64,000 bases of DNA from Hemibagrus wyckioides (Eukaryota; Chordata; Actinopteri; Siluriformes; Bagridae). The notes under the pieces were generated by a model that worked only from the letters and a program-made list of their open reading frames with translations, was not told where the DNA came from and ran no database searches. The stretch is taken from NCBI RefSeq assembly GCF_019097595.1, contig NC_080718.1:23360157-23424156 (forward strand), given 5' to 3'. A program made the position numbers and the translations under genes. Position 1 is the first letter of the stretch; the number at the start of each line of letters is the position of its first letter. This document shows, one piece after another, positions 42,201-53,834 of this stretch.

Positions 42201-44474
42201 TGATTTTGGTCTAAAACCACACAAATATATAAATATACTCCCTGAAACGTTTTGTCCTTCTATCCAAAGGGTACTTTTGGTTTAATGGAAAAGTAAAAAG
42301 TAAACAGCAATAAATAGCACTGATTCAAAGGGCAACTCAATAAATGGCCACAAAGCCCTGAAAACTCTCTCGCGTCAAACACAATGAAAAAGCTTTCTTG
42401 TTTTTTATGTGCAGTGAATAAGGAAGTAATAAGATAGGTGTTAATAGTGTTGCAAAAAGCCAATCAGAAGTCCAACCATTCATATCCAACCAATCATATA
42501 CAGAGTATGTTGATCAAGTATGTTATATTATTGGTTATAAATGATTATTAGTTAAGTAATTATGAGTATAATTACCGGTGTGTAAACATTCACATTCTTA
42601 AATAATTGCGAAAATAGCAGGATAATTTGTCCATAACTTTTGAAATATTCCTTCTCTAAGTCAATATCAGTTATAAATTAACACTGGACCTTCCACAGTT
42701 TCGGGACAAACTTGGTCACATATCGCTCAGAGGCTACTAAATTAAACGGTATCAAATTGTTTTCAAGGGTAGATGACTCAATGGTATAATAAAATATCAC
42801 ATTTTTGTTTTAAGCACTGAAATTGAAATATTATATTGTGTAAAAGCCTTAAGACTGCACCCAGAGTATCCCATAATCATCTTATTGGGTAATAAATAAA
42901 TAGGAAAGTAGAAAATAAAAGATATTAAAATATGTTTTGAAACACTTTGGAAATACTGTGATATTCTGTTATATGAAGGTCAAAATGTATTTGCCTGAAA
43001 ATATAATTGAGGCACATTCTGTAATCTAAAGCATATGGTCAATAGCTGACAAAATAATCAAAGTACAACTATCTCCTTCCCAATTCAAGTCACGGTTCCC
43101 AGACCAGCAATTCCTCCTTGTCTCCACCCCTGTCTAAATATTGTTTTGTTATCCTAATGTGTTCAGCTGTTCTGTGTTTCCCATTGATCAGTTTGTCTAT
43201 TTCTACACTCTTCTTCCTTAACCTCACCGCAAAATCTCATCTCATCTTCTGAGCATTATTTCTCTTGGTTTTTTATGGATTTTTCTGCTCTCAGGTTACC
43301 GTCTTCTTAAATTTCCCAAAATATCATGGTGTTTCATTATATTGTTAAATTCAATAAATTGAGCTACAATGGCAGATCAGCTTTGTAGATCAATTATTAG
43401 GCATTAAAAATGAATGTTTGGTCAATAAAAATTCACAGTGTTTATAAAGGTTAAGCCAAAGCAAAGTGAGGTAAAGAATTTAGATCTTGTCTGCGATTAG
43501 CATCAATACAACTATACATGTGTTTTGTTTGATAACAGAACGGTAGAGCGTGTTGCTCTTTTTTTTAAATACATACAAATCTTCAGACTGGTGTATGTAA
43601 TTAAAACCTAGACACATGCACATGCCTTTTAAGCAAAATTAGCAACAGAAAATTGTGAAACATCTTGAATTATACAGCTCACAGGCAAAGCAATTAACAG
43701 CTCCAGTGACTCTCTAAATCAGATTTTTTTTAATGCTTTTATAATTTATAATGATGATTCTTCATTAACAAAGCACCTAAACTGTATTGCTCACATATAT
43801 GAATAGACCTAGCTTGAATGTTCACTTCACTTTCTGCATTTCCAGTGGAATGTATGAGGAATGCAATGTATTTAAATGTATTCATTCTGCACACAGATTT
43901 TTGTTTTTATTTTTAAATATTTCACACAATTTGATCTCACAACCTTGCAGTCACTAGTACAGAACTTTATCTCTGAGTCTGTCTCTGCTATTACACCCAC
44001 AAAGGGAGTTTTAAAGCATGTCTCACGATTTTTGTAAGCATATTTTGTTGTATCTACAGTACTTTGAACATTTTTCTCCAGTCATGGTCTCATGATCATT
44101 AACAAGAGGGAAGTGGGAAGTCTCTGACCTTCCAGTCGAAAGCATTCAGTCCTAATAGGAAAGACTGAGTATCTAAGGACAATTTTAAAAGTATACAGAC
44201 TTAAAGCAAACTATTGCGTTTTGATTTCTGTATGCTGTAGGATCACTAAACACAGAAGGATCGCTGGCCACTTGAGGTGTTAATTAAGTTTGCACACAGC
44301 TTTCTCATAGAAGTTGTGAAAAAAGGTGTTAATTAAATGATTAACTTTATTATTTATTAATTTTGAACTATAAGCTATAAACTTCTATTCAATGCATAGT
44401 AACACTTACTATTTGCGACACTTGTATGTTCTGTAAACACTTGACTAACTTTTCACCCCCCCCCCAAAAAAAGG
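42201..44474. other. AT-rich sequence with possible retroelement remnant
   Basis: At 43080-43380 the phrases 'CTCCTTGTCTCCACCCCTGT', 'TCCCATTGATCAGTTTGTC' and 'ATTAAATTCAATAAATTGAG' suggest an old retroelement UTR. The rest shows nothing recognisable. Confidence 0.4.
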
Positions 44475-44491
44475 AATGAATGAATGAAAAA

Positions 44492-44530
<39 letters not shown>

Positions 44531-44531
44531 A
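44475..44531 (+). repeat. (AAAT)n microsatellite
   Basis: GAATGAATGAATG followed by about twelve AAAT units, next to a C9 A7 run at 44457-44473. Confidence 0.95.
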
Positions 44532-44627
44532 CTGCACATACACTAGCTCTTTTACCTCTACTCTGTGAATTTGGCTTCTCTAACTATCAAATAAATATCT
44601 TGAAGGTAGCAGTATTTGTTTTGTCCT

Positions 44628-45113
44628 GGTGGAAGTAGTGGTAGTTGTGGTAGTGGTGGTTGTGGTAGTAGTGCTGGTGAAGGTGGTAATGTTAGTGGTA
44701 ATAGTAATAGTGGTGGTGGAGGTGGTAATATTAGTTGTAGTAGTAGTGTTGGTAGTGGTGGAAGTAGTGGTATTAGTAGTAGTGGTGTGAAAGTGGTAGT
44801 GGTAGTAGGAGTAGTAGTAGTAGTGTTGGTAGTGGAGATGGTATTGGTAGTGGTAATAGTAGTGGTGGTGCAGGTGGTATTAGTAGTGTTGGTGGTGATG
44901 GTATTGGTGATAGTGGTAGTAGTTGTAATAGTAGTAGTAGTGGTTGTGGTAATATTAGCAGTAGTAGTAGTGGTGGTGGTGGTTTCGGTGATGGTGGTAG
45001 CAGTAGTTGTAACAGTAGTGGTAGTATTGCTGGTAATAGTAGTAGTGGTGGTGAAGTGGAAGTATTGGTGATAGTGGTATAAGTATTGATGATTATGGTG
45101 TTAGTAATAGTGG
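44628..45113 (+). repeat. (GTN)n triplet array, ~485 bp
   Basis: GTA, GTG and GTT triplets with few interruptions. Cytosine is almost absent on the plus strand. The 151-codon frame at 44616-45071 (a Gly/Ser half and a Val half) exists only because of the 3-bp period. Confidence 0.95.
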
Positions 45114-45639
45114 CAAAACAGCCAGCGCTGAAGCAGACTGGTTAGCATGCATTCAGCATTGTGCTTTTATGGATGATCTGAATGCTTTGAAAGTACATTA
45201 AAAAGTTCAGGTGTTCAGGTAGTTCCTCACTGTTACGAATAAAGCACTAAAAGCAAACTTTTAGTCTCCAGGAAATAAGAAAGTTTATGTATTTATTTAG
45301 GACTCAAAAAACATGTATTAACCATTTTGATTGGATGTTTGTGGCTCATCTCTATATTTCTTTGCAAATACGGCCTTGTGATCCCGATTACTCAAAGTCT
45401 TCTTTAAGTGATAGATTGTGGAACCTTTACCCTGCCGTGTGGAGGCTGTTGGTTATGTCACTAACTGTTGATTTGGAGATTTTTTTCTCTCTTGTACCAT
45501 TTTGTGGTCTTCATGTTGATTTTTCCTTTTTCATGATAAATACAGTCTTCACAGGTAAACAGCTAGCTGGCGTTAGAAGATAAGATTATTTTTATGCATG
45601 CGACTAAATATCAGAACAGAAATTCTGTCAGGTTGGGGA
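45114..45639. other. sequence with a possible DNA-transposon piece
   Basis: At 45375-45520 'GGCTGTTGGTTATGTCACTA' and 'ACTGTTGATTTGGAGATTTT' resemble a part of a transposase gene common in fish genomes, on the strand opposite to its coding sense. No frame supports this. Confidence 0.3.
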
Positions 45640-46280
45640 GAAAACAAGGAGGATGGGGATTGTAAAGGAAAGAGGAGAGGAATTGGAAAAACAATGTAAA
45701 GGGAAAGGGAAGGGAAGGAAAGAGAAAGGGATGGAGAAGAAAGAAATGAAGGAGAAAGAAATGGAAAGAGGAAAAAAAATATATGGAAATAAATAGGTTG
45801 AAAGAAAGGATTGAATAGAAAGAAAGGGGAAGGAAAAATGAACAAATTAGGTAGAGAAGAAAACGGTTAGTGAAAGGAAATGGAAATGGGAAGATGAGGT
45901 AAAGAAAAAAGGAATGGTAAGAGAAGAGGAAAGGAGTGGGATAGAGAAAAAGAAAAATGGGAAAAGAACTGAATGGGAAGGGAAAGAAGAAATGCAGAAA
46001 AAACAATGAGATTGATATGAGGAACAAAAAGGAATAGAGAAAATAATGTTAAGAAAAGGGGAAGAGGAAGTAAGGAAAAATGGATGAGAAAGGAAAGGTA
46101 AAGAAAGAGTGCATGAGAAATGAGAAGAGGAAAAAAGGGAGGGGATAGGGAAGAAGAAATGGAAGACAGGGAAAACCGTAAAAGGAGAAGAGGGCTACTG
46201 CCAAAATAGAAAGGGGACAGAATGAGAATTGGATGACAAACAGGAAGTGAAGGCAAAGTGGGAAAGGAAAATAATTCATG
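45640..46280 (+). repeat. ~640-bp polypurine (GGAAA-rich) tract
   Basis: Nearly all bases are A or G, with scattered single T and very few C. Dominant words are GGAAAGG, GAAAGAAATG and GGGAAG, with no fixed unit. Minus-strand frames of 138 and 162 codons, rich in F, S, P and L, are by-products. A T tract follows at 46323-46348. Confidence 0.9.
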
Positions 46281-46323
46281 ATAAGGAAAAATATATAACC
46301 TTTTTTTCTTGTTTGTTGGGTAA

Positions 46324-46354
<31 letters not shown>

Positions 46355-46539
46355 CAGATGTTTGTTTGTATCCCTAGCTTAGCCAGTCTTAATCTCCTGA
46401 CACAGTTGAAGCTGTCTAGTAACCAAAAAAAGATTTTTGCTTTTGCTATAATAATAGAGGCTGAGTGTTATAATAGGTTTAGGAGGATTATAATAGAAGT
46501 ACTACGAATGAATAGAATGAATATTCCAAGCTAAAGCTG

Positions 46540-46760
46540 GCGTCCATCGTGAAAATGCTACTCTGAAATCAAATCGATCTGCTGACCTTTCCTTCTAATG
46601 CAATAGACAGCAGAGATCAGAGAGCTTGGAAATCACATCAGCTCTGCTAAGCCCGGAGAGCTGACGGAAGCGGACGATGACCACAGCGAGTCAGAGTACA
46701 AGTGCTTCATCCCATAAATGCAAATCATCTGGCAGTACGCAGGTTAGGAGAAAGACTTTG
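46540..46760. promoter_or_regulatory. candidate conserved non-coding element with octamer and E box
   Basis: ATGCAAAT (about 46718-46725) is directly followed by CATCTG. Upstream are 'AAATCAAATCGATCTGCTGA' and 'GAGAGCTGACGGAAGCGGAC'. The block is repeat-free with retained CpGs. No alignment evidence. Confidence 0.35.
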
Positions 46761-47626
46761 ACTAGTTCCATTCTTAGAGAGGAGAGAGAATGTTTTTCCT
46801 TTCAAATGCCAAATGAACGCCAAATGCCAAAGGAAGGCCTGAGGTAAGGCCCAGAGACAGAGACACATTTCCTCATCAGTGAAACAAAAAATGACAAACC
46901 AAGGCCAAGGTCCAAGCTGGCGTGAGCCTGTGAACTGTATTTGATATTACAGGAACTATACACACAAATTAAAACACACACTCATAGAAGAGGTAGAAAA
47001 GCTTTGTTAAGAATGCTGCTAATATTTTACACTACTTACTGCTTCAGGTCTGAATTTTGCCTCTTAACAACAATGCTTAATGCAAATTGCATTAATTCCC
47101 CAAGGAACACTGATGACAGGAATGTGTACAGGACACTGAAATCATATTACTATGATCATTTTATGTTTACCTGATTGTCCTCATTAAATAAGGAAAAGTC
47201 AGTAAATAAATGTCAAACATATATTTAGAGACGTATTTAGAGAGAGGTCAAAGTGACCCCAAGGATAATAGGAGGAGGGTTAATGTTGCTTGCAGGATTT
47301 TACAATAGATGTGCCTTGTTTAACAGGAAGATGGATCATCCAAAGTTTCCTGAAGATCGTAGGAAAAACAATTAGATCTTATGAAGAGAATAAGATCTCT
47401 CTATTTCTTTTCTCTATTTTTATTTACTCATATTGAGTGATAATGCTACTTTAAAAGTAGTATTGAACACTGCTATCCAACATATGGATTACAAATAATT
47501 TTTAAAAAATATATTTTTATAATACAGCAATATTTAAGTGTATGGTGAGAAATGTTAACTACTATCAACAGCATTAGCAAATTTCAAAGAATTAATTCTT
47601 GGTGTGTATTTTTTTTGTGTGTATTT
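46761..47626. other. unique AT-rich sequence
   Basis: Two nearby copies of CCAAATG.ACGCCAAATGCCAA-type sequence occur at 46807-46830. No gene recognised. Confidence 0.5.
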
Positions 47627-47705
47627 TGTGTGTGTGTGTGTGTATGAACAAGTCCAGGTACAAACGGTTAGTAATAAGCTGAGCTGGAGTGTGAGCAAGT
47701 GTGTG
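47627..47705 (+). repeat. segment duplicated from (or to) 10.3 kb
   Basis: It carries the same core as 10315-10387 in the same orientation, here with TG runs on both sides (47627-47642 and 47695-47716). Confidence 0.85.
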
Positions 47706-48504
47706 TGTGTGTGTGTTTTCAACACTCAGTTTCAACTGTACTGTTTCAAGGCAGAGGACTTGTGTGAATTATTGAGGAAGGAGGTTCTGCTCATGACCAT
47801 TCCAGTCATAAACGCTTTATTGTCCTCCTCTGGCTATTTCACAAACGAGGGAGGCTGTTTGGGTTAGAAAAATGTCACAGCTGACACATCCTCTGAGAAA
47901 TCCCACTCCCAGAATCCTCAGCCAACAGCCACGCCCACTTCCCCTGCCATTTACTGGTTCATCTCACCAGGAGCTCACTCCTGATTTAATTCCTCCTCTG
48001 TATGTATGTATTTGCATATACATTATTATGATGCGGATCATTGATAAATCTATTGATTAAGTGGATGGACAAAAAAGTTTATTTAAAAAATATTCAGTTG
48101 TAAAAACTTCCACAAAATTCTTATGTAACGTCACATGTTTATTAGACAGACTGTCACAGCATGGATGCCATGTACAAGCACAACGTTTGTTTTGTAGAAT
48201 CGACTCCATACCTTTGGAGTTGACTCTTCGTTTTCAATGCATGGAATCAGCGAGTCGACTCTTTTTTTGGAATGACTCAACAGAATGACATACTAAATGA
48301 AACCATGAGGCTTTTGTCAATTGTATAGGTTTGAAAAACATCTAAATCTTAATATTTATTTAATTCAAACAATGCGTGGAGTTTTGAAGTGACAATTTGA
48401 ATACTAATCATCTGTTTGAGCCAAGGTTCATTTTTAATCACTTATCAGTTAAAGGTTTTTAATGTTAGGCGAGAAAAGATGGACAACACTTTTCAGACAT
48501 AGCA
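47706..48504. other. unique sequence with a short repeat-like part
   Basis: At 47870-48000 'CCCACTCCCAGAATCCTCAG' with 'CACGCCCACTTCCCC' looks like the 5' region of a fish retroelement. Nothing else recognised. Confidence 0.4.
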
Positions 48505-48838
48505 CTACTGACAGTCAGTTCTTCTGAAAGTCAGGTGTTGAAAGCAGGAAAAATGGGCAAGTGTAAGGATCTCAGCGACTTTGTGGATCACAACGGCCAC
48601 ATTGTGATGGTTGGGTCAATGGTGCTCATTGATCTCAATCTGTACAAGCATCTGTGGGATGTGCTGGAAAAAAAAGTCTGATCTATGCCTTGGAGGACCC
48701 ACTTTGCATCTTAAGGATTTAAAGGATCTGTGGTAAATGTCTTGGTGTCAGATACCACAGCACATCTTCAGAGGATCTTCGGGAGTCCATGCTAGGAGCA
48801 TTTTGGTTTTAATATTATGGCTGATGAGTGTGTGAGCT
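48505..48838 (+). mobile_element. Tc1/mariner family a, second internally deleted copy
   Basis: 'GACAGTCAGTTCTTCTG' and 'AAAGCAGGAAAAATGGGCAA' are the family's 5' leader. MGKCKDLSDF is the transposase start, which after about 20 codons is joined near 48630 to IDLNLYKHLWDVLEKK, matching the DLNPIEHLW region. The end 'AATATTATGGCTGATGAGTG' is a decayed right inverted repeat. The deletion differs from that of the 12229-12897 copy. Confidence 0.8.
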
Positions 48839-50126
48839 ACAGCTTGGAAATGGGATAAGCCAAGAGAACTTTGTACACAGAAGTTAATAAGCACGAGTCT
48901 TTCAACTGTCTCTTACATTTTCTAACAAAGAGATGATAATACATTGGAATATCACTCACATGAGAGGGTTCTTGTGTAGTATAAACACATCTCATGTGGT
49001 AGCAAACTCTGCCATTAACATCAACTGTGTGTTTGTGTTTTCCCTCTCAGTGAAGTCACACAGCATGCCACAGAGTGCTTCATAACATAGTCTAGCTAAT
49101 CGCCAACTATTATTATTAGAGATTTTGTCGATTAGTTGTTGCTCTATTTTGTGTTACTCATTGCAAAGTCTTGTTTGCGTACAACACATCTGTTCTATTT
49201 ATTGACATTCAGTGCTTCATTTTTCCTTTTTTTTCTTTTTGCTTTGCTGTTTTGCCCTTTTGACTATACACTGTGCTTTTGCTCTTTTGCCCTTTCGATC
49301 ACGAACTTTGCCTCTTTTTTCTGAGCTGTTTAAACTCTCGTTTTTGAATTTTCTGCCTTGCTTTTATCCCCTATAAAAGCCTGTTGTTTATTTTTAACCT
49401 ACAAGCCTCTCTGCTATTCTCTGTGTGTGTGTGAAAGAGAGAGAGACATGAAACAGTGCAAATAAAAACACCCTCTACTTTCTCTCATCTGACTTTCTAA
49501 AGCATGGAGGTTATGGTGGGGATCTCGAATCTAAAAATCCATTGCACGTCGTTTAAATTAAAGGAAGACGGATTCCTCTGAACTCCTTTCCTCAATGATG
49601 CACTGCTCACAATATAGACTGTTCTACAAAATGCAAAATCCTCCATGAAATATACTGAAATATGTATGAACTATACAATAAATTTTTAAAAGTTATGTAT
49701 TTAACATCACCTCAGTAATCCCTCACTACAGTTCTGTCTGCATATCTACACCAGAGCTATTACTTATTTCTTATTACTCAATATCTTTCATTCTCTAGAA
49801 TTTCCCTCCCTATTCTATGTCTTTTTCGTATTTTTCATGTATTCTTTTCAAAATTGTGTTGTTTGATTTAATTTAATTTAAACATTGATTCACTTTTTTA
49901 AATCTATTTTTTTTGTTGTTTTTCTCCTGTTTTCTTTATTATTTATTTTGTTTGTTCGTTTCGGCTCACGCTTTCCTTCCTGTTTTTTTTTCTCTCCATA
50001 AACAAAAAAAACTTCAATGACAGACAAATAAATCCAGGCTCACAAGAAAACAGTGCACCTGGCAACACCACCGCCCTAAAGTAATTTTCAAGGATAAAGA
50101 AATCGCTATGCATTGTCACACAGACA
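48839..50126. other. AT-rich sequence with retroelement-like part
   Basis: At 49045-49085 'GTGAAGTCACACAGCATGCC' weakly resembles the direct repeats at 40402 and 41031. Near 49370 'CCCCTATAAAAGCCTGTTG' is TATA-like and may mark a retroelement promoter region. CT-rich stretches follow. No gene recognised. Confidence 0.4.
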
Positions 50127-50272
50127 AAGCTCTAATATTGTTACACTTTCACAAAAAGCTGCAAATTGAAAAGCTAAAAGTAGAAACTCTGGATTAAAAG
50201 CCTGAATGGATACATTATTGAGACTGCAGGTCAGACTGATGGCTGCATTTTAGGAGACCAAACTACGTAGAT
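50127..50272 (+). repeat. local duplication, left copy
   Basis: It shares 'GAAAAGCTAAAAGTAGAA', TTATTGAGACTG.AGGTCAG and 'TGATGGCTGCATTTTAGGAG' with 51600-51732. Confidence 0.75.
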
Positions 50273-50599
50273 TGTTTTCTCGTTCTTTTTCTTTCTCTTA
50301 CTTTTCCTCCATCTCTTAGAAGTGACTTTAATAAAACTTATAAAAAAAAAAAGGGTAAATTTAAAGAAAAAAATTATTGAATCAGATGAGAACAAATAGT
50401 CTAAAACAGGATGTTCCTCATCTGTTGTGAGTCACAGTAAAAAAAAATCATGTTATGTAAATGAGTGTAACTCACAGTCAGATCGGTTTGAATTAGAGTT
50501 TTGGAAAGTGCACATTATGCAGTTTGCCAGCTCAGCTACATCCTGTATCCTCCAGGAACACATTGATGAGACTGATCAGAGGAAAATGAGCAGATGGGA

Positions 50600-50795
50600 T
50601 GGCTATGGAAGGCTATGGTATAGCTCTAATAACCACGCTTTACAAAAGTGGGCTGCAGAAAAGCTATTCATCAACACTTCAGCTCAAGGCGAATGGGCTA
50701 CAACAACAGATCACCACAATGGGGTGCACTGCTGTCAGCTATGAACAGGAATCTGAGGCTACAGTGGGTACAGGTTCAATTAAACTTGAAAAAGG
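50600..50795 (+). mobile_element. Tc1 family d transposase fragment
   Basis: 'CTCTAATAACCACGCTTTAC', 'GCGAATGGGCTACAACAACA', 'GCTGTCAGCTATGAACAGGA' and 'ATCTGAGGCTACAGTGGG' follow the family's mid-transposase sequence in order. Overlapping frames of 105 and 133 codons exist but the reading frame shifts between matches. Catalytic residues are not included. Confidence 0.6.
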
Positions 50796-50836
50796 AGGTG
50801 TTATTATAAATTATAAGACAGAAAACTCCTTTTCTT

Positions 50837-51015
50837 ACATTTACTTTTCTGTCATTTGGCAGACACCCTTATCCAGTGCAATATACAATATATCTCATGT
50901 TAAACAACTGAGGGTTATGAGGCTTGCTCAAGGACCCAGCAGTGACAGCTTGGTGGACCCGGGATTCAAGCTCACAACCTTCAGTAGTCCAACATCTTAA
51001 CCAATAAGCTACCAC
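50837..51015 (-). mobile_element. SINE-1 copy, near full length
   Basis: The plus strand reads 'CTGTCATTTGGCAGACACCC', 'TTATCCAGTGC', 'GCTTGCTCAAGGACCCAGC', the inverted B box 'GATTCAAGCTCACAACC' and the inverted head 'AACCAATAAGCTACCAC'. Confidence 0.85.
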
Positions 51016-51055
51016 ATTCCATAGAGGCAGCTTTCTTAAAAGCACATAATACAGT

Positions 51056-51146
51056 ACCACTGGAGCAGGGAGGGTTAAGAGCCTAGGCAGCTTGGCAAAG
51101 ATGATAAAGATAAGCAACCCAGAGCCTTAACGAATGAGCTGACCTT
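51056..51146 (-). mobile_element. SINE-2 fragment
   Basis: 'CACTGGAGCAGGGAGGGTTA', 'GCAGCTTGGCA' and 'AGCAACCCAGAGCCTTAACG' match the head half of SINE-2 on the minus strand. The tail is missing. Confidence 0.6.
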
Positions 51147-51599
51147 AACACCCTTTGAACCATCACTAACTCCCAGATTCAATCCTTCTTTCTGCAGCTT
51201 TTCCCACTGTAGCTTTAGATTCCTGTTCTTGGTGTGGTCATCTCAGGAGTTGATGCATAGTGCATTCTGCTCACCATGGTTGTACCAAACAGCAGGTTCA
51301 GACACTATAAACTGGATATGCACATTCCCTGGTGGTCTACTGGCTAAGGATCCTAGGAAGTGAACCAACCCAGCAACTGGGGGTTAAACAAGCAAGTCTC
51401 AAACCTGGACAAAATGCGAGGGTCGGGTCAGAAAGAGCATCCGGCTCTTTAAAACCTGTGCCAAATCAAATATGAGGATGAGATGATCCACTGTGGTGAC
51501 TCCTAACAGAAGAAAAGTGGAACAACAACAAACTTCTTTATGCGCTAAATAATACAGTATACTATGCTGTAAGAGGCTAGGCAACAAATTCAGGCACAA

Positions 51600-51732
51600 G
51601 CACTAATATTTTTACAAATTGTTGTAAATTAAAAGGCTAAAAGTAGAAGGAAGGAAAGCTCGGATGGCTCTGTTATTGAGACTGTAGGTCAGAGTGATGG
51701 CTGCATTTTGGGAGAGCCCAAACTAAGCAGAT
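51600..51732 (+). repeat. local duplication, right copy
   Basis: Matches 50127-50272 in the same orientation, with about 1.46 kb between copies and several small indels. Confidence 0.75.
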
Positions 51733-53834
51733 TTAGAAGGGATTAACACACTTGTTGCAGCTCACACAGCGACCTATGATTAAATGAGGATTTGGCCACT
51801 GTGGCTGTGTTCCCAGCGAGTTATAAAACTCAGCTTCTGGAGCTAAGGCATAGTGCCAGGGAGCCAATATCCTGCACTGTGGAACCTTTGAGAGCAGAGA
51901 ATTACCTGAAAGGCATTCAATTAAATTTCCCTCTCTGATTCTGTCAGCCCTGTCTTGGATTTGTCGAACCAATAGTCACATCAGAGTACACTTGTGTGGT
52001 TGAAAGAAATCTAGAGAAATTCACATTATTTTGTTCCTGTATGTCATAAAGTGTACTTTGTATTTCTGAATCTGTTTAAAATTACTTGCATAAAAGTAAG
52101 TGCATAAAAACAAGCATTGTGGATAACACAAAGCAGAATGATTTTTTTTTTTAAGAAGGTCCCATTTGCGGCAAACAGACTGACATGGAATTCTGTAAAA
52201 GTCTAAGAAATTCTATGAAGCACTATGAAGATGTCTTGAAAATGATAATAAATAATAGAATATAAAAATTTACTATAAAGAAGAGTCAACTGTAAAACAC
52301 TATACAAGTCAATATTTGTTGTAACCTGCCTTTAAAACTGATCTCGTGTACACTGTCAGGCGTTTTTATGAGGAAATTGGCTAGCATGGTTTTTCGAGCA
52401 GGTTTCAAAAAAAAAAACAAAAAAAAACTGGCAAGGTTCCTCTGAAGATTTTGTTTCTTGTACTTGCTTCTGTTTCTGCCGGTAAAATCAGTCAGACACC
52501 AGTGTGTATTGTATTTGCTTTGTTGCCTGGTATTCAAACATCGCTACGGTATATGGTATAGATCAGCTGTTGTTTGCCATCACTGGTAGACTGATATTTT
52601 AGGATGATGCTACATTCACACGTACAGTGACTCACAGCGGCATAGCAACTGGAGATCATTCATTTTCAATGAAAGCTTGCGATTTCCGGTGACATGAGCT
52701 ACAGCGACCGTTGGTGACGAGATTTGGTGCAGCGACTACCAATACAGTAGAGAGCATGTGCTCCTTGGCACAGAGCACACACTGCTTCTCCTTCATTGTA
52801 TGATATGATGCAGATATACACTAAGGAATTTTATATACAAACACCAAATCTCCATCCAGAATGTTTAATTTTAGATTTGTGGTCAAGCTGAATGCTTGAG
52901 ACATGTTATTACTATGGCAACCAGTAGTACACAGGCCAACTGGTGACCTCATAGTGCAGTGACTGGCAACTTGCAGCAAAGTCTCTCTTCTTTCATAATT
53001 GATAAATTAAAAACTACTGGATATGTGAAAAATACCATATTAGGTTTTTATATACATTATCTTGTGGCCAAAATAAGATCTCTAAAATCCTAACTCCTGG
53101 CATTACTATATTCAGCCATGGCAACAAGCAAATGAACTAAAACTAATAAATCTGCATGTGATTTGAAAGGGTTAAGGTCTACATCAACTGGTCTAAAATA
53201 CAATATGCCAAGCACCTCCAGCGGACCCTGGCTCTCACATCCTGCCTATATAGAGCCAAAAGAGGCTGATTCTGAGCTGTGGCACCTCTTCAAAGCCCAG
53301 GTTTATCAGGGACAGGAGAAAGAGAAGGGGATACTGGCGGGAGGTTGTCTCAGGGAGGATGTGTAGTTCAGCTCCACTGGCAAGACTCTGTTCAGCATGA
53401 GCTTTCTGCACACCATGCGTTGCCTGTCATAAGTGCGTACGAGGACTAAAAGCAAAAACGAGTCCCTGCCTACTCTCAAGCTCAGCACGCTGCCATCATT
53501 TTATAGATTTGCAGTCTGCTTTCCATAGAGCGTGTGTTGACTTAAGGATCCGGCAAAGCAGGGGAGTGGATGACGGACAGCTAGGTTATTTTAAGCTATG
53601 TTTTGAAAGAAAAATATAGAAGTTAGTGGTAGCTGTAGTGAATAGCCATTTTTGACATATTCCATAACTCCAGGTTTAAGAAAACGTTTCCCTTTGAAAT
53701 ATGTATAACTCATGATATAAACATGACATTTTCTAAATGTACTGAACCAGCTTTTCAAATGCTGGTGCTACATATTCTTTTATTTATAATGTTAGAAAAC
53801 TGTGCATTAAATAGAATTTTAACTATTAAATAAA
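51733..53834. other. unique sequence with one repeat-like part
   Basis: At 52605-52985 'GCTACATTCACACGTACAG' and 'GAGATCATTCATTTTCAATG' together with 'CAACTGGTGACCTCATAG' resemble a non-autonomous fish DNA transposon, but I could not match its ends. 53160-53500 is balanced in composition and repeat-free, without a supported frame. Confidence 0.4.

Noticed and set aside
44616..45071. 151-codon Gly/Ser then Val-rich frame
   Set aside because: A triplet-repeat artefact with a phase shift. No gene context.
45611..46355. Minus-strand frames of 138 and 162 codons rich in F, S, P and L, resembling membrane segments
   Set aside because: They are the complement of the polypurine tract (TTC, CCT, TCT codons). 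Several frames are open at once, as expected for low-complexity sequence.
52605..52985. DNA transposon with inverted ends
   Set aside because: Phrases resemble a fish element, but the reverse complement of the right part does not match the left part, so inverted repeats could not be shown.
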